Shown piece after piece: positions 1 through 11,826 of a stretch of 43,700 nucleotides of DNA. How positions within the stretch are numbered: position 1 is the first letter of the stretch; every line of letters starts with the position of its first letter. Origin of the DNA: Diplosphaera chodatii (lineage: Eukaryota; Chlorophyta; Trebouxiophyceae; Prasiolales; Stichococcaceae); assembly GCA_032358165.1 (NCBI GenBank), contig JAALGY010000005.1, positions 1 through 43,700 of the forward strand. Reading direction: 5' to 3'. The position numbers and the translations under genes are program-made. The notes beneath the pieces are model-generated. The model did not search any database. It saw only the letters and a list, made by a program, of their open reading frames with translations, and was not told where the DNA came from.

Positions 1-722
1 CGCCCTGCATGCATCGAACTAGCTTTACTGTTGCCTGATCATATGCCACCAAGCCGAGATCATGCCGTACGACTGGCTGCACCCGAACATCCTCTCTTCG
101 AACGGTCCGCTGAGTGGGCAGCTTCACCGCCGGGACAAGCCTGCCTTTCGGACGCTCCCTCGCTACGTCATCGTTTTGCACCCAGGCAGCACCTGTGCCA
201 GCGCTCTGGACAGTGTGAACGGATCGAAGCAGACTGTTGCGTGTCATAGGGTGCTTCAAAGTGCTACTGCCATCGATCAGCGCCAGTCGACATGATCAGC
301 AGTGCCCAGCTGACATCGGTGCAGCGGCTTGCGCCCGTCTTCACCAACCTGCACCGTCTTCGTTTCGGAAGCACGCCCAACCCCTTCACAGCCGGCAGCC
401 GCGTGGCCTCAAAGCGCCAGCACCTTGTCAACAGCAGGCGTAGCAGCTTTGGAGCCGCAATGGTGCGGCAGTGCACATCAGCAATATAGCTTGCCTGTGA
501 TCAGGTCGATCCATACATCGTAGCGCTGTGGTATCACCGCAAGGGCCTTCCAGGGCACTCAATTGATGCTGAAGCGCGGACTGAGACGCTGCTGTTGCAT
601 GCCGGTGCGCAAGGGGTGCATGCCATCCAGTCCTGAGCTCTGTTACCATCATAACTCGAGACGATCCTGAATGCGGATGGTTGTGTGACCATCCATGGTT
701 CTCGTGCCTGCAGTCGCGTCCC
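1..722. other. Non-coding upstream region, no gene seen
   Basis: Short open frames exist on both strands but none resembles a known protein, and none has convincing splice sites joining it to the gene that follows. The stretch probably holds the promoter and 5' untranslated region of the FAD/Rieske gene starting at 723. No TATA-like or other motif could be assigned. Confidence 0.4.
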
Positions 723-3700
723 ATGGCGTCTGCAGCGACGGCGTCGCAGCCGCAGGGCGCCTCGGTCGATGCGCGCGACCTGTCGGGCCTCGCCAAGACC
801 ATCTGGGGCCAACAGGTGCACCTCATATCATATAATACATGTCAGTGGGCACATTGTTGCAGTCGACAGCAAGCCCCTTACAGCGGCATATCTGCCCTGT
901 GCATCGCTGGTCAGCATGGCCAGGCCACTCAGACTGCTTGTGGGATCAGCTTGCCGACACAGAACCTGTTCCGTCCTTTTGCGACCCGCAGGACCTGAAG
1001 CCGCGCTACTCGCAGCTGGCGGAGGACACGGAGGCGGACATCTGCGTGGTGGGCGGCGGCATCACCGGCCTCTCCATCGCGTACAGCCTGCAGAAGAGCG
1101 GTGCGCGTGCTGTGGCAGACACTCTTTTGGCAGCCGCTCATCCTATGGTTCACTGACCACCAATCTCCAGCGTGCGTTGTTTTCTGCGGGCTGTAGCGTT
1201 GAGCTGCTGCAGCAGACGGATGTTGGTACACTCTGATGAAGGACTCATCGGCTACTCCTATGGTCTCGGCCGTATCAGCCTGATCTTACGGCCGGAATGA
1301 GTGCAATCAATGCCATCCGTGCACTGGCAGTCAGCTGAGCCACAGTACTAGGTACATGTTCCTTCAAGCTGCGAATGCTTGATGACCAGCAGGCAAGAGC
1401 GTGGTGCTGATTGAGTCGCGGGCAATCGGGGCGGGGCAGACGGGCAAGGCGACAGGGGTGGCGCACCGCTGGTGGCTGGACTCCTTCCAGGAGGCCGAGT
1501 CCAAGATGGGCATCGAGAAGGCGACCGTGCTCGCCTCCAGCCTCAAGTGAGTGCGCTGCACTGCTGTCCGCAGCTCCAGACTGCCACCACCTGCTCTCCG
1601 GCATGGTCGCATTTTGCGTTGGCTCTGATCATGTAGCAGTCGAGCTGCTTGTGCCTGCTGCACGCAGCTGCTGCACATCTGTGACATTCCTCACGGCAGT
1701 GCTTCATGCACAGCCGTGGGGAAGCGCGCGAGTCAGCTGCCTGCCTGCAGCTGCTGCATGTCTGTAGCGTGTCACCAAATCACCCCACAGCGGCAGTGCA
1801 AAACCCCCATGTTGAAAGTGTTTTATTGCACGCAATCTACAGGCGGGCGGTGGATTGGCTGGAGAAGACGGCCAAGGACAACGACATCAAGTGCGACTGG
1901 CAGCGGGTGCCCACCTACATGTTCCCGGAGGACCAGCAGCAGGACAGCCTGGCCTTTTTGGACAAGGAGCGGCAGGTGATCATCCCCAACTCCTGAGAGC
2001 CTTCTGTCGCACACTCCTGCGGCTGGCTGGCGGCTGCATTGCGGGCCTTGACATTCTGGGCTCCTGTGCACTGTCACAGTCTGGTGTCTGGTTTTCATAC
2101 CGTGCGTGTAACCGTGGTCACGGCTGAACTGTCACTGGACTGCAGGCAGCTCAGCGCGTGGGTCTTGACGATGTGGACTGGACTGATCTGAAGGGCGATG
2201 GCAAGGCCGGCAACATTGGCAGGTGCCACATCGTGGCATGTGCCGTTGGCACTCAGCTGTCATGGCTGCAAAGTCGTCATCAGTGTGCCAAGTCGTCCTC
2301 CTCAAATGGGCAGAAACACAGCACACATGGTTCATCTGGCTGTCTCCATCAAACTTCCACCAAAGCTCAGCTCAGGCTGTTGCTGCCAATCTGCCGATTG
2401 TTCCGCTTTACACCACCAGGTGCCTGGAGATCCCCGGCAGCGCGCAGTTCCACCCGCTGAAGTTCGTGCATGGCCTGGCGGAGGCGTTTGTCAGCGCCGG
2501 CGGCCGCATCTTTGAGCAGACGCACATGGAGTCGCAGTCCCTGGGCGGCCATAAGGTGCCCGCCAGCTCTAAGGAACTGGATGCATCCCAACCAGCTTGA
2601 ACGCTCAAAGCAGAAAGGTGGTTCCAACCCACCCTTTCAATGGAGCATTGCCATTAACCGAGATGAAGCCTGCCAACACATCCTGCCTGATCCTGCCTGT
2701 GATCCTGGTTGCTTCTTGCACCGTCTGGCAGACGATGCTGCACCACTTCAACAATGCCACAAGCAGTGGGACTGCTGGGCATGTTGTGGTGGCTGGTACC
2801 GTCTGCCAGATCTTTCAGCCATGCTAGGGTGCTGAGATGCTATGCATGCAACTGGAGCTTCTCGACTGGCCCTGACGACTGCACTGCTGGAACAGGTGCA
2901 CACGAGGCATGGGCCGACCATTCAGGCCGGCAAGGTGGTGATGGCGACCTTCATGCCGCTGGTTGCCAACCTGGCGGTAGTTTCTCGGCAGGTGCAATTG
3001 CAGCCCATATTGTGCCACTTTGCGCCTGGTAGTCCAGCATCCTATGCAGTGCGGCAAGGCAGCCAGCAGTGCCAGGGCTTACAGATGATGCGCAAATACT
3101 GTAGTCAGCAGTAGTGTCTGCCACAACTTGACCGCCTTTGCACTGCATAGCCGGAGCCCACCGCATCGAGTTTTCCGGCGATCATTCCCTGTGCCATGAC
3201 GCCACTCAGCACTGCTGTCACTGCCGCAGGTTCCCGAGCGCTACTACGTCGTGGCACTGGAGCTGCCGGAGGTGCGCTCAGTTGATTTCAGGCAGCGATG
3301 TGCCATGTCTGGCCAGTGACATACATGTATTACACTTGCGGCTGGAGTTGTTAAAGGCGAGATCACCGAGTTCACTGTGCTCGTCTGCGCGTGCAGGGTG
3401 TGCAGGACGGCAACTTTGCGACCACGGAGCGGCCCCGGCACGAGGTGCGGCAGGCGGAGGTGGACGGCAAGCGCGTGCTGCTGGTCGCCGGCGAGAACCA
3501 CCACCAGGGGTGCGACTCCAGAAGAGGCTGCGAACGTTGCATCTTTTCTTCTGACATGATGGCCTGCGTCAGTGCAAAGCATGGCCATGGCAGTACAGGC
3601 ATGCACCTGAAGAGTGCATTCGCTTGCTAGCTGGCGACGCTCTGCACTGCAAGCCATGTCACCCGCGTCGCCCTGCTGCTCACATACCCTGGCTGCCTTG

Positions 3701-5660
3701 TGCATGTGAGCATGGCCGCAACGTGTCTGCTGGGATGCTCAGCAATGTATGAGGACTGCGCTGCAGGCAGGACTACGGCAAGAACCGGTGGGCGGACCTG
3801 GAGCAGTGGGCCCGCCAGCGCTGGCCGGCGGCCGGGCAGGTCACCCACCGCTGGAGCGGCACGGTGCGTTCATTGCTACACCACAGCTTCCTCAGAAAAC
3901 AGCAGCCAGCCTGCATGCTGCCAGCATCGCAGGAGAGGGCTGCAGTGCCTGCGCAGGTGGCAGACATGCAGGGTCAGCAGCTGAGCAGGCGCCAGACTAT
4001 GCACCCTTGGACAGAAATTCTGCTGTGCAGCAGCACGACCATCCGCAACATCCTGCTCAGGCCACACTGCAACGTCGGCTTGTGCACGTTCGCAGATGCT
4101 GCAGCCGGCGGAGAACATCCACCTGATCGGCGTGGACCCGCTGGACCCCACCCGCAGCACCTACGTCGCCACCGGCGACTCCGGCCAGGTACCAGGATGT
4201 GCAATACCATGGGTTGTATGGTGTCAGCGGCTGTCAGAAGAATCAGGCTGCGTGCTCTCGATGGCACAGCTGGAAGTGAAGTCCATTCTCAGACATGCGA
4301 GAGCTGGTGCTTTGCGTGTCCTGCAGTCAGCCACGATGGCGGCCACAGCAGCGGACGTGCTGACGGATGTGCTCAACGACCGCTCCAGCCCCTACGCAGA
4401 CGTGCGTTGATCTGACTCCCTGCATTATGTCTCCAGACTTCTGACCTGATTCCTTTAAGAAAAGAGCAGCTGCGGAAGTCTACAGAGCAGCTGCGGACAT
4501 TCACATGCAGCCCCGTTCTGCATGCAGTGCAGTGTGCAGGCACATGCTTGCTGCTGCTGAGCGGGCTGCCGCCACTGAAGCACTCCAGACTGAAACTCTT
4601 GTTCTTCTGCCCCCGCAGCTGTTCAACCCGGAGCGGCTGCCGGGCATCAAGGACGTGCCCGGGCTGGCGGAGTACGGCAAGGGCCTGGTGCAGGCGTACG
4701 CGCAGTACGTGCTGCCCAGCTTCGAGTCGGCGGAGGACCTGCAGCCGGGCGACGGCGCCGTGGTGCAGAAGGTAGGGATTTTGAAGTGCTAACAGTCACT
4801 CAGGGTTTCAAGGGTGCTGCCGTGATGTATCGGCAAAGGTTCTCAGCCGGGCACCGGCGCCACCGTGCGGAAAGTGGGCCTGCTGCCGGTGACATGAGGG
4901 TGTGTCATAGTGGCTGCTGTAAAAGTTGGTTGCTCGCAACTGCGGTGGCAACCTCATGCTGGCAACAGCCACCTGCCCAGAATGTGGACGATCCAGCAGT
5001 GCTCTTGGCACTGTGCCGAACGTGCCATCAATAGACTGGGGTGCTGCACATTCTCGATGCTGTGCACTTCTTGTCCTTGGTAAGTACTGCGGCAGCACAT
5101 GTATGCAGATCCCCCTCACAGCGGCAGCTGCGCTGCGGCCACTGCCTGAGCTGTGGCGTGCATGATGCAGGGCCCGCTGAAGGCAGCCGTCTACCGCGAC
5201 GACAACGGCGACCTGCACAAGATGGCTGCCACCTGCACCCACCTGGGCTGTGTGGTGCGCCGCGACAGTCATCGCACATGTGGAACGCTGAGCACTGCAT
5301 CCAGTAAACGAGCTGCAAAGCTCACCGAGCCTCATCCATGCAGTCTAGGCTGGACTGCACAGGCTGCTGCTGTTCCACTGGCTTTGCTTACCTGTTGAGC
5401 GCTCTGCGGTCTGGCCATAGGTCGCCTGGAACCCGCATGAGAAGACGTGGGACTGCCCCTGCCACGGCAGCTTCTACGACTGCAAGGGCCGCATCGTCCA
5501 GGTGCCTTTAGCAGTCCAAACCAAATACTGTGTGGGCTCTGCAGTGGACATAACAGCATGCGTATGGTTGGTCGTGGCTGTGCGTGTCGCAGCCAAAACA
5601 CTGTTGGTTGGTGCTATGCAGGGGCCAGCTGCGACCGACCTGAAGAGCCTCGACTGGTGA
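723..5660 (+). CDS. FAD-dependent oxidoreductase with C-terminal Rieske [2Fe-2S] domain
   Basis: Sixteen exons give 519 aa: 723-815, 992-1100, 1393-1546, 1843-1975, 2146-2222, 2420-2555, 2896-2976, 3230-3271, 3397-3509, 3767-3863, 4096-4188, 4327-4401, 4619-4771, 5171-5254, 5421-5501, 5622-5660. Residues 46-57 are a dinucleotide-binding motif ending VVGGGITG, followed by the GAGQTGKATG segment typical of DAO-type (glycine/D-amino-acid oxidase) flavoproteins. The C-terminus is a Rieske domain: Cys474, His476, Cys492 and His495 are the cluster ligands, and Cys479 and Cys494 match the disulfide pair of bc1/b6f-type Rieske proteins. The fusion matches Bacillus YhfW-type proteins, whose substrate is not established, so electron transfer from an oxidised amine or amino acid through the cluster is inference. 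The ATG at 723 begins the first exon; no clear targeting peptide is visible. A partial copy of the end of exon 13 lies in the following intron. Confidence 0.88.
4739..4888 (+). repeat. Partial tandem copy of an exon end inside the next intron
   Basis: The end of exon 13 (about 4739-4777) encodes LQPGDGAVVQK. About 70 bases further on, at 4841-4888, a similar sequence encodes SQPGTGATVRKVGLLP, with an AG before it and a GTGACA donor-like site after it. By eye about three quarters of the aligned bases are identical over roughly 36 positions. Skipping the copy keeps the frame and joins smoothly to the Rieske exon, so the copy is either a dead duplicate or an alternative exon. Confidence 0.5.
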
Positions 5661-5891
5661 CTAGCCGATGAGGAGCGCCAAGGCATACCGTGGGGTCAGG
5701 TGCAGCGCGTCAAGCGGGTGCTGTGAGGTCGGCGACCAGCAGTAGCGTAGCAGGGGGCCAAGGGGATGTGACAAGTCACATCTGAGAAGAAAACACCATT
5801 TTTACTGCTGCTCTGCGGCAATGATGTACCATGCTTTGCATTTTCGGAAGTTGCCGAGCTGGTCCGCAAGTTCAAACTTTTGCTGAGCATA

Positions 5892-5896
5892 TGTAA
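5892..5896 (+). terminator. Candidate UGUAA polyadenylation signal
   Basis: TGTAA on the plus strand, about 230 bases after the stop of the FAD/Rieske gene. UGUAA is the usual signal in green algae, but a five-base match is weak evidence alone. Confidence 0.3.
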
Positions 5897-6009
5897 CAGG
5901 AGCATCTGTCCAGGCAAATATGGCAGTCCTTCCACTTCTGATGTCAAACCATCCGTGGCATCATTTTCACACCATCAGCATCAGCTTCCAAAAATTGTCC
6001 GATTGCAGT

Positions 6010-6014
6010 TTACA
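6010..6014 (-). terminator. Candidate UGUAA polyadenylation signal
   Basis: TGTAA on the minus strand, about 31 bases after the stop of the two-DM13 gene. Position and strand fit chlorophyte 3' ends, though the spacing is short. Confidence 0.3.
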
Positions 6015-6044
6015 GTCTGCATGCTCCTGCTGATGTTCAGCACC

Positions 6045-9000
6045 TCAGCCGCTGGTGAGCACAGCACTCGCCCCTGCCAGCAGTACAAAGGGCATCATGC
6101 CCCACATTACAGCTGTGAGACGACCCCTCTGCGGTGCTGGTGCCGGGGCAGTTGCAGGTGCTGCTGCATTGATGACAGTCGTCCCCGGTGCTGGCACCGT
6201 ACTTGCAGCCGGCTCCGGGGTTGGTGCTGGCGTAACACTGCCGGCAGCACTTGCGGACGGTGCTGCGGCTGCTGTAGTCGCTGTAGCTGCTGTTGTGGTT
6301 GCAGACAGGCCACGTGGATCCCCTGCACAAGGCATGCCACAAGAATTGCGGCGCAAAAAATGCTAAACCCCAGGTTCTCGCACCCCGCGTCAGTGAGGAC
6401 AAGCATGTCAGCCGGCAAATGTCTCACCGGCGTCAAACACCTCCACCTTCCAGCCCAGCTTCTGGTGCGTGTGGCACTGGTAGTACAGGCTGTCGGGTGT
6501 GGTCCTGCACAGCCAGCAGGGGGCAGTGTGTCGCCTGCGTTCATCAGCAGCGCTCTGCAGGGGGTGACGCGCCCTGCACCCTGAGCGGGGGCGCAGATAC
6601 ACAGTGCAAAGCCTCACGCATTAGGCGTCCAGCTGAGCAGGAACGGCTGTGCTCCCGTGCCGGAGCTGTCCGCGCCGCCAGCAAAGACCGTCTCGCTGGC
6701 GTCTGCCTTCCGCCCGGCGCCGCCAGACTTGCTGGACGTCAGGTAGAACGGGTGCTGCGGCGATGCCTGCGCACAGCAGGTGGATGTATAAATATGCCGC
6801 ATGTGCTGGTAATCGTGTCACGTGGTGTAAACATGTCAGCTGCACTGGTGACATGAGTGATCTGCTGTGACACGACAGCTTAGGCCGCTTTAGCGTGATA
6901 CTCTTGACTGGCAACAGGACAGGTGCTCACCATGACTTTGAAGGTGTAGTTGGTGCCACGTACCACACGGATCAGCGGGCTCTCGTCGCCATTCAGGTGG
7001 TAGCTGCAATGGCAGGAACAGCTGCCTACATTCGCTGGCCACAGCAAGCTTTGAGACTTCAGCTTGGTGCACAGCGTCAGTGCTGCAGCTGCCTAGACGG
7101 CAGTGGCAGGGTCGCACCTGAGGCCCCAGGCTGGCGGGTTGGGGTAATTGGGGTTGGGGCCGGTGGTGACGGCAAAGGTAGTGATGTTAGCCAGCGTGCT
7201 GACGTTGCCAGGCACGTCACGTGCTGCAGCAAGAACAGTGTCAGGTTCATATTACATCCCATTGTACAGCAGCATTTCATGGTGTTACGGCTTGCACATA
7301 CAGGCGGCGAAGTTTTCACTCCAGATGGACTGACATAAATGATGGGGGCATACCGCTGCTGCCGCCGATGGGGCCGCTGCAGTCGTTCTGCGCCTTGCCC
7401 AAATTCAGCTTGAAGTCCAATGGCGCATTGACCGCCTCCCCCTGCAGTGACCGACATAATGGTGCGGATGCTGGCAGTCTCAAGCTGGTGACGACTACGA
7501 CAGATGCGCCTCGTCCAACATGCTGCTGCACATGCACATGCTTCTGTGTTCACAGGTGCGCTGCTAGCAGTGCAGCAAGCAGCAAAGAGCCGCAGTGGTC
7601 GCCTCTATGCAACGCTTACATTGATCTGATGGTACAGAACGATGGGCGTCACATTGGTGGACGCCTCCGACAGGGGCCCCATGGCCCAGGTTATGGGCCG
7701 GGGCGCCGTCACAATCCACCGCCTGTCGGCAGCGTCGCTTGCCCTCAGCGGCCGTGTGAACTCCACCTTGATCTGAAGAGTGACCAGATGCATCTTCTGG
7801 GCGCCAGCGACGTCACAACCGAGCACGCCTGCTGCTGGTCGATGCTACAGTCAGCGAGCTACATTAAGATGCAGCAGAGCGTCTGGTGGTGTGTCGACCC
7901 CGAGTCAAAGCTGCTGCAGCAGCGCATGGTGTGAGTGGTCAGCTCTTGCGGGGGTGTACGCACCACGCCGTCAGAGTTGCTGTAGGACAGCATCCGGACG
8001 TTGTTGGCAGCGGTGCTGTTGAGCTGACTGCCATCGGGGCACACCCCAACGTCCTGCGTCAGGGCGTCACACATTGGCAGAGATCTGCAGCTGGTGATTG
8101 TGTGTTGAGAAGCAAGTGTAAGGAGATGTCTGTGATGGCTGCCCTGCGCTGGTTAAGATTCTGCACGCAGCACGTACCCCGCCGGCGGCGTAGTTGCACT
8201 GCTCCCGCTCGTTGAGGTAGTAGTCGATGGCAAACCCTTCATTGTCGCCCGTCATGCCTGCACCGATTGATCACAATGGCGCCCTTTGTGTGCTGCTCAG
8301 GAGCTGTAGAGACTGGGTGCTTTCACGGAAAGGTATGATCATGCAAGTGCTGCGCCAGGCAGTGTGCTGAGTCCTGTGCACACAACCCCCACCTGCCACC
8401 ACGACGTCGCTGCCCGGCATCACCACCTCAGTCAGGTCTGCGCTGTTCATGCCAAAGCCCTGCACGGCAGCCAGCAGGCTGCATCAAGTTACACAGATGA
8501 GATCACCAGACGCCAGCAAGCGGCACCAAAGCGCAGGCCTACAGTGTGCTGGCTACCTGCCCAATGGGTTTTCAGCAGCCTGTGAGCAGGTTGAGCCCAG
8601 CTGCAAAGTGTTGGCGGAACGGCTAGGCAGGACGCACCATCCAGTGGTTCGAGGGCACCCGGGCCTCCAGCGCCATGCGGATGCTGGTCGCGGCAGCCGG
8701 ATCAGGGTCGTCCAGCTGCACCTCACCACAGCTCAGCGTGTGCATGCCAGTTCGTGTCAGTATGAGTTACCAGGGGCTGGGCAGGCGCAATGCATGGGTC
8801 TCAGCTCAAGAGCTGCACGAAGCAGCAGACTGTCTGTGCGACTATGATCAGCCTGGGTGCATGGTCACGCCACGAGGCGCAGCCCCTGCACCCTACCTTC
8901 CACCCGTGTCGCAGAGGCCAGAGGTCAAGCCAGCCGTCAGCCTCGCACCTGCCAGTGCACGCGGTAGCGCCCCGTCAGCGGCGCGCAGTTGGACAGCGGC

Positions 9001-11221
9001 GGCGGCGCGGCCGGCGGCGGCGCATCCGGTGGTGGGCCGTAGCTCCTTGACGGCGCGGGCAGCCTGCCTGCTGGCGGCGCGGCTGCGAGAGCGGCAGCGC
9101 GCGCTGCAGGCGGCGCTGCCGCGAGCTCCAGATGCCCAAAGTCGGCATCATAGTCGGTGCACCTGCGGGAAGCTGTGGCCCGTATCAGGCAGGCAGGCTG
9201 ATGGAGAGACCTGGGCAGCGGCGGATGGAGGGCACATGGGCTGCAGGCTCACAGCACACGCCATGCAGCAGAGCAGGTTTGCAGGCGGGCCGTGTTTCCT
9301 ATGCCAAGGCAAAGGCAGGAGCACAGGCAAGATGCCTGCGCACCATAGGGAGATGGCGCCGATCTCGTCCCAATCAGTGTCCTCCTTGAGTTTCAGTGTG
9401 ACCTGCCGTGGCAGTCGAGACATGATAACTTGCCTTCAGTTGTTACAAAGGCCCATGAATGCTCATCTGCAGCTGCTTGAACAGCTTTCATGGTCATGTT
9501 AACCACACTGCCGTGCACTCACGTTGTCTCTGCTTGCTGCCTGCAGCTCCCCACCACCAACGATGACGTGGCCCCGGTTTCTGCGAGTGCAGCAGCCCAG
9601 CAGACCATTTTGCCCAGCCTAACTGCACATGCTTCTCGGGTGTGACCCCACTGCCAGCCGCGGGCTGCGGACGTGCCAACGAATGTGAGCATAGCATGGG
9701 AATGGCTGGCGGCAGGAGCGCACTCCAGGGTGGCCGCGGAGATGTTGGGGGCGCCCCACCAGTAGACGGCCGGACCGTTGCCGTCATATGTGAAGTTGGG
9801 GACGCTGAAGGTGCAGTCGTCAACGATCCTCACTGTGCCTGCCACCTGGAGAGCAGGATGGCAGCACTAGCCTCAGTAAGGCGTGGCTCTGCAGATTCGT
9901 GCTGTCTGGTTGCTGTTGGGGTACATGCAGCAAGCTGCGGCTGGTGACAGCATCGTAGCAGTACAATGACGCCAGAATGGCGCCGTGGTGCTGCAGACAT
10001 CGTGGTGTGTACAGCTGCTACAGTGCAGCTAGCTGACACGCTCTTGCTACCTACCTCGTGCTCGAGGCCGGCCAGGCGCCCGCTGAAGCCGACGTAGGGG
10101 TGCGTGCGGGTGCAGGCCGTTGACGCGGGTCGCGGCGCTTCCGGCCCCAGCGTCACGTGGCCAAAGTCAGCCTTGAACTCGGAGCACCTGGCGGCAGCAA
10201 CATCATGCAGGTGACCAGACCAAAGCTCAGGTTGTGCGGCATGAAACCAGGCCCTGTTGCTGGCTTGTGAGCATGCCGCTTGCCAGAGGTACGTCTGAGC
10301 AGCTGCAGCTGCGAATACAGGGGGTGTAGGATGCACCACAATGAGACAGCGCCGACCACATCCCACGACTGGTCCGGCAGCAGCTTCAGGGTGACCTGCA
10401 GCGCATGGCAAGCCGTATGTGACACATCCAAGACAGTAGCGAACAAATGCTGTCATATGTGTGTCGCTACACTGTGGTCATCGATGCCAGCCAGGAAGGC
10501 AGTCAAGAATACAGATGCCAGTCGAAGCCACACATTCTGGCCGGTAGCCGCCTCCGTCACCCGGCCCGCGACGATCTGCACGCCATCAGCACTGCAGGCA
10601 CACATGCATGGTGCCATCCTGGATTCGCTCAGGAGATCTGCAGTGCATAGCAGCCTATGACTGTTCTCTTGCAGGTGCGAAGTCATAGTCATGTGCGCAC
10701 TCGATGGTATCGACGCTGGGCGCGCCCCACCAGTGCACCGCTGGCGCGAGGCCGTCGTACGTAAAGTTGCTGACGGCGAAGGTGCAGTCGTCGACAATGC
10801 GGATGGTGCCCCCAAACTGCAGCAGCACACGTGCAAACTGTGGTGGCTTCGCTCTTGAGGGATCAGCACGCCATGCCGCCGCACTGCCGATGCGGCATCG
10901 GACACCAGTGCATCGATCATGAACTGAAAGCGGCTTCCTCAGCAAGCCTGCGCGATCAAAAATGCGGGGAACAAGAGTGCGATGCACCACGGACACGCGC
11001 TGCAGCAGGCAACTCTGCGAGTGCAGCGCCGCGCCGGCATGCTGATGGCATGATCAGCCCACCTCATGCTCGAAGCTCTCGAACGGCGCGCTGAAGCCGA
11101 CATACGGGTGAGTCCTGCCGCATGCAGCCGCAGCGCCGGCGATCAGTGCCAGCTGCAGTGCGCTGCCCAGCGCCCAGGTAACGAATGTACTGGTGTGCTG
11201 CTGACGACAGCCTGTCATCAT
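6045..11221 (-). CDS. Secreted DM13-DM13-DOMON-cupredoxin protein (Knickkopf/Skeletor-like)
   Basis: Twenty exons give 738 aa, from high to low: 11221-11063, 10816-10701, 10591-10534, 10395-10337, 10187-10055, 9845-9724, 9580-9523, 9402-9344, 9162-8949, 8715-8638, 8459-8393, 8257-8178, 8053-7964, 7772-7620, 7441-7354, 7223-7118, 7003-6931, 6766-6618, 6504-6428, 6322-6045. The first Met pair precedes a signal peptide ending near AAAACG. Two DM13 domains (about 40-145 and 160-268) each show RTHPYVGF, RIVDDCTF, FTYDG and an LWC motif (Cys132, Cys256); this Cys is the conserved, possibly redox-active one of DM13. A Pro/Ala linker leads to a DOMON domain (about 308-485) with GFGMNSADLTEVVMPGSDVV; Met in GFGM and His in LYHQ are possible haem ligands. 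A cupredoxin domain (about 512-645) has His576, Cys631 and His634. The Ala/Pro/Thr-rich tail ends in a hydrophobic segment, as in GPI-anchored proteins. Insect Knickkopf has this order and acts in cuticle chitin organisation; a wall role here is inference. Confidence 0.87.
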
Positions 11222-11826
11222 GGATTCAGCGTCAAGTGTGCCGCAAAGCCCAGTGCTGGGTGCTGCATGATCTCTGAGGGCAGCGAGCAACAAGAGATAG
11301 TGTCCTGGGCAATATTGCCCCGAGCCAGTCCCTTCTCATGATGTACGGTATGACTCGAAGCAGCATCTTGTCAGACAGAGGCCGAGTTGCTTGGACCTCG
11401 ATAACTACCATATGCTCTCAAGTATAAAGGCTGATCTCTCCTCGGGTGCAAGGGTGGCAGGTGCAATGCCGACCCTGCGTCTGACATGAATATCAGACAG
11501 AACCCAGCTGACTGTAGGTCCCTTGTTATCCTGTATGTGGCTTGCACCTTGGTGGTGGCATACAGTACACATTGCGCGTACGGTACATGGTGCGCAACTG
11601 CGCACCTCCATACCGAGTACGCTCTGCCCTGACAATTCATTTCTGCAATGCCCGTCACAAAAACCTTCAACAAAACCGACAAGTGTTGCGCAGCTCCTGA
11701 CTTCTTGTATCCTGATCGGTGTCCTGAAAGTCCGAGAAACTTCATGGCTGAGCCGCTCTTCCACTTCCTCATGTGGCTTCGTGCCCTTCGCTCCGCTGAC
11801 TTCCAACCGATTCAGAGGCACGCCGC
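11222..11826. other. Spacer between the tandem DM13/DOMON genes
   Basis: Holds the 3' region of the upstream paralogue and the promoter and 5' region of the downstream one. Minus-strand open frames here lack homology and appear to be chance. I see no UGUAA on the minus strand after the stop at 11827. Confidence 0.4.

Larger units (their letters stand above)
5661..6044. other. Convergent intergenic spacer
   Basis: This lies between the stop of the Rieske flavoprotein gene (+) and the stop of the first DM13/DOMON gene (-), so it should hold both 3' untranslated regions. The only signals seen are candidate UGUAA polyadenylation signals, one per strand. Confidence 0.5.

Noticed and set aside
1..722. 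Several 60-80 aa frames before the flavoprotein gene
   Set aside because: They overlap in different frames, show no family resemblance and have no supporting splice structure.
8675..9502. 275-aa plus-strand open frame opposite the two-DM13 gene
   Set aside because: It lies antisense to exons with clear DM13 and DOMON homology and has no homology of its own; GC-rich exons leave the opposite strand open.
11222..11293. Earlier start for the two-DM13 gene at 11293
   Set aside because: That codon is TTG; the ATG pair at 11221/11218 immediately precedes a hydrophobic signal peptide.
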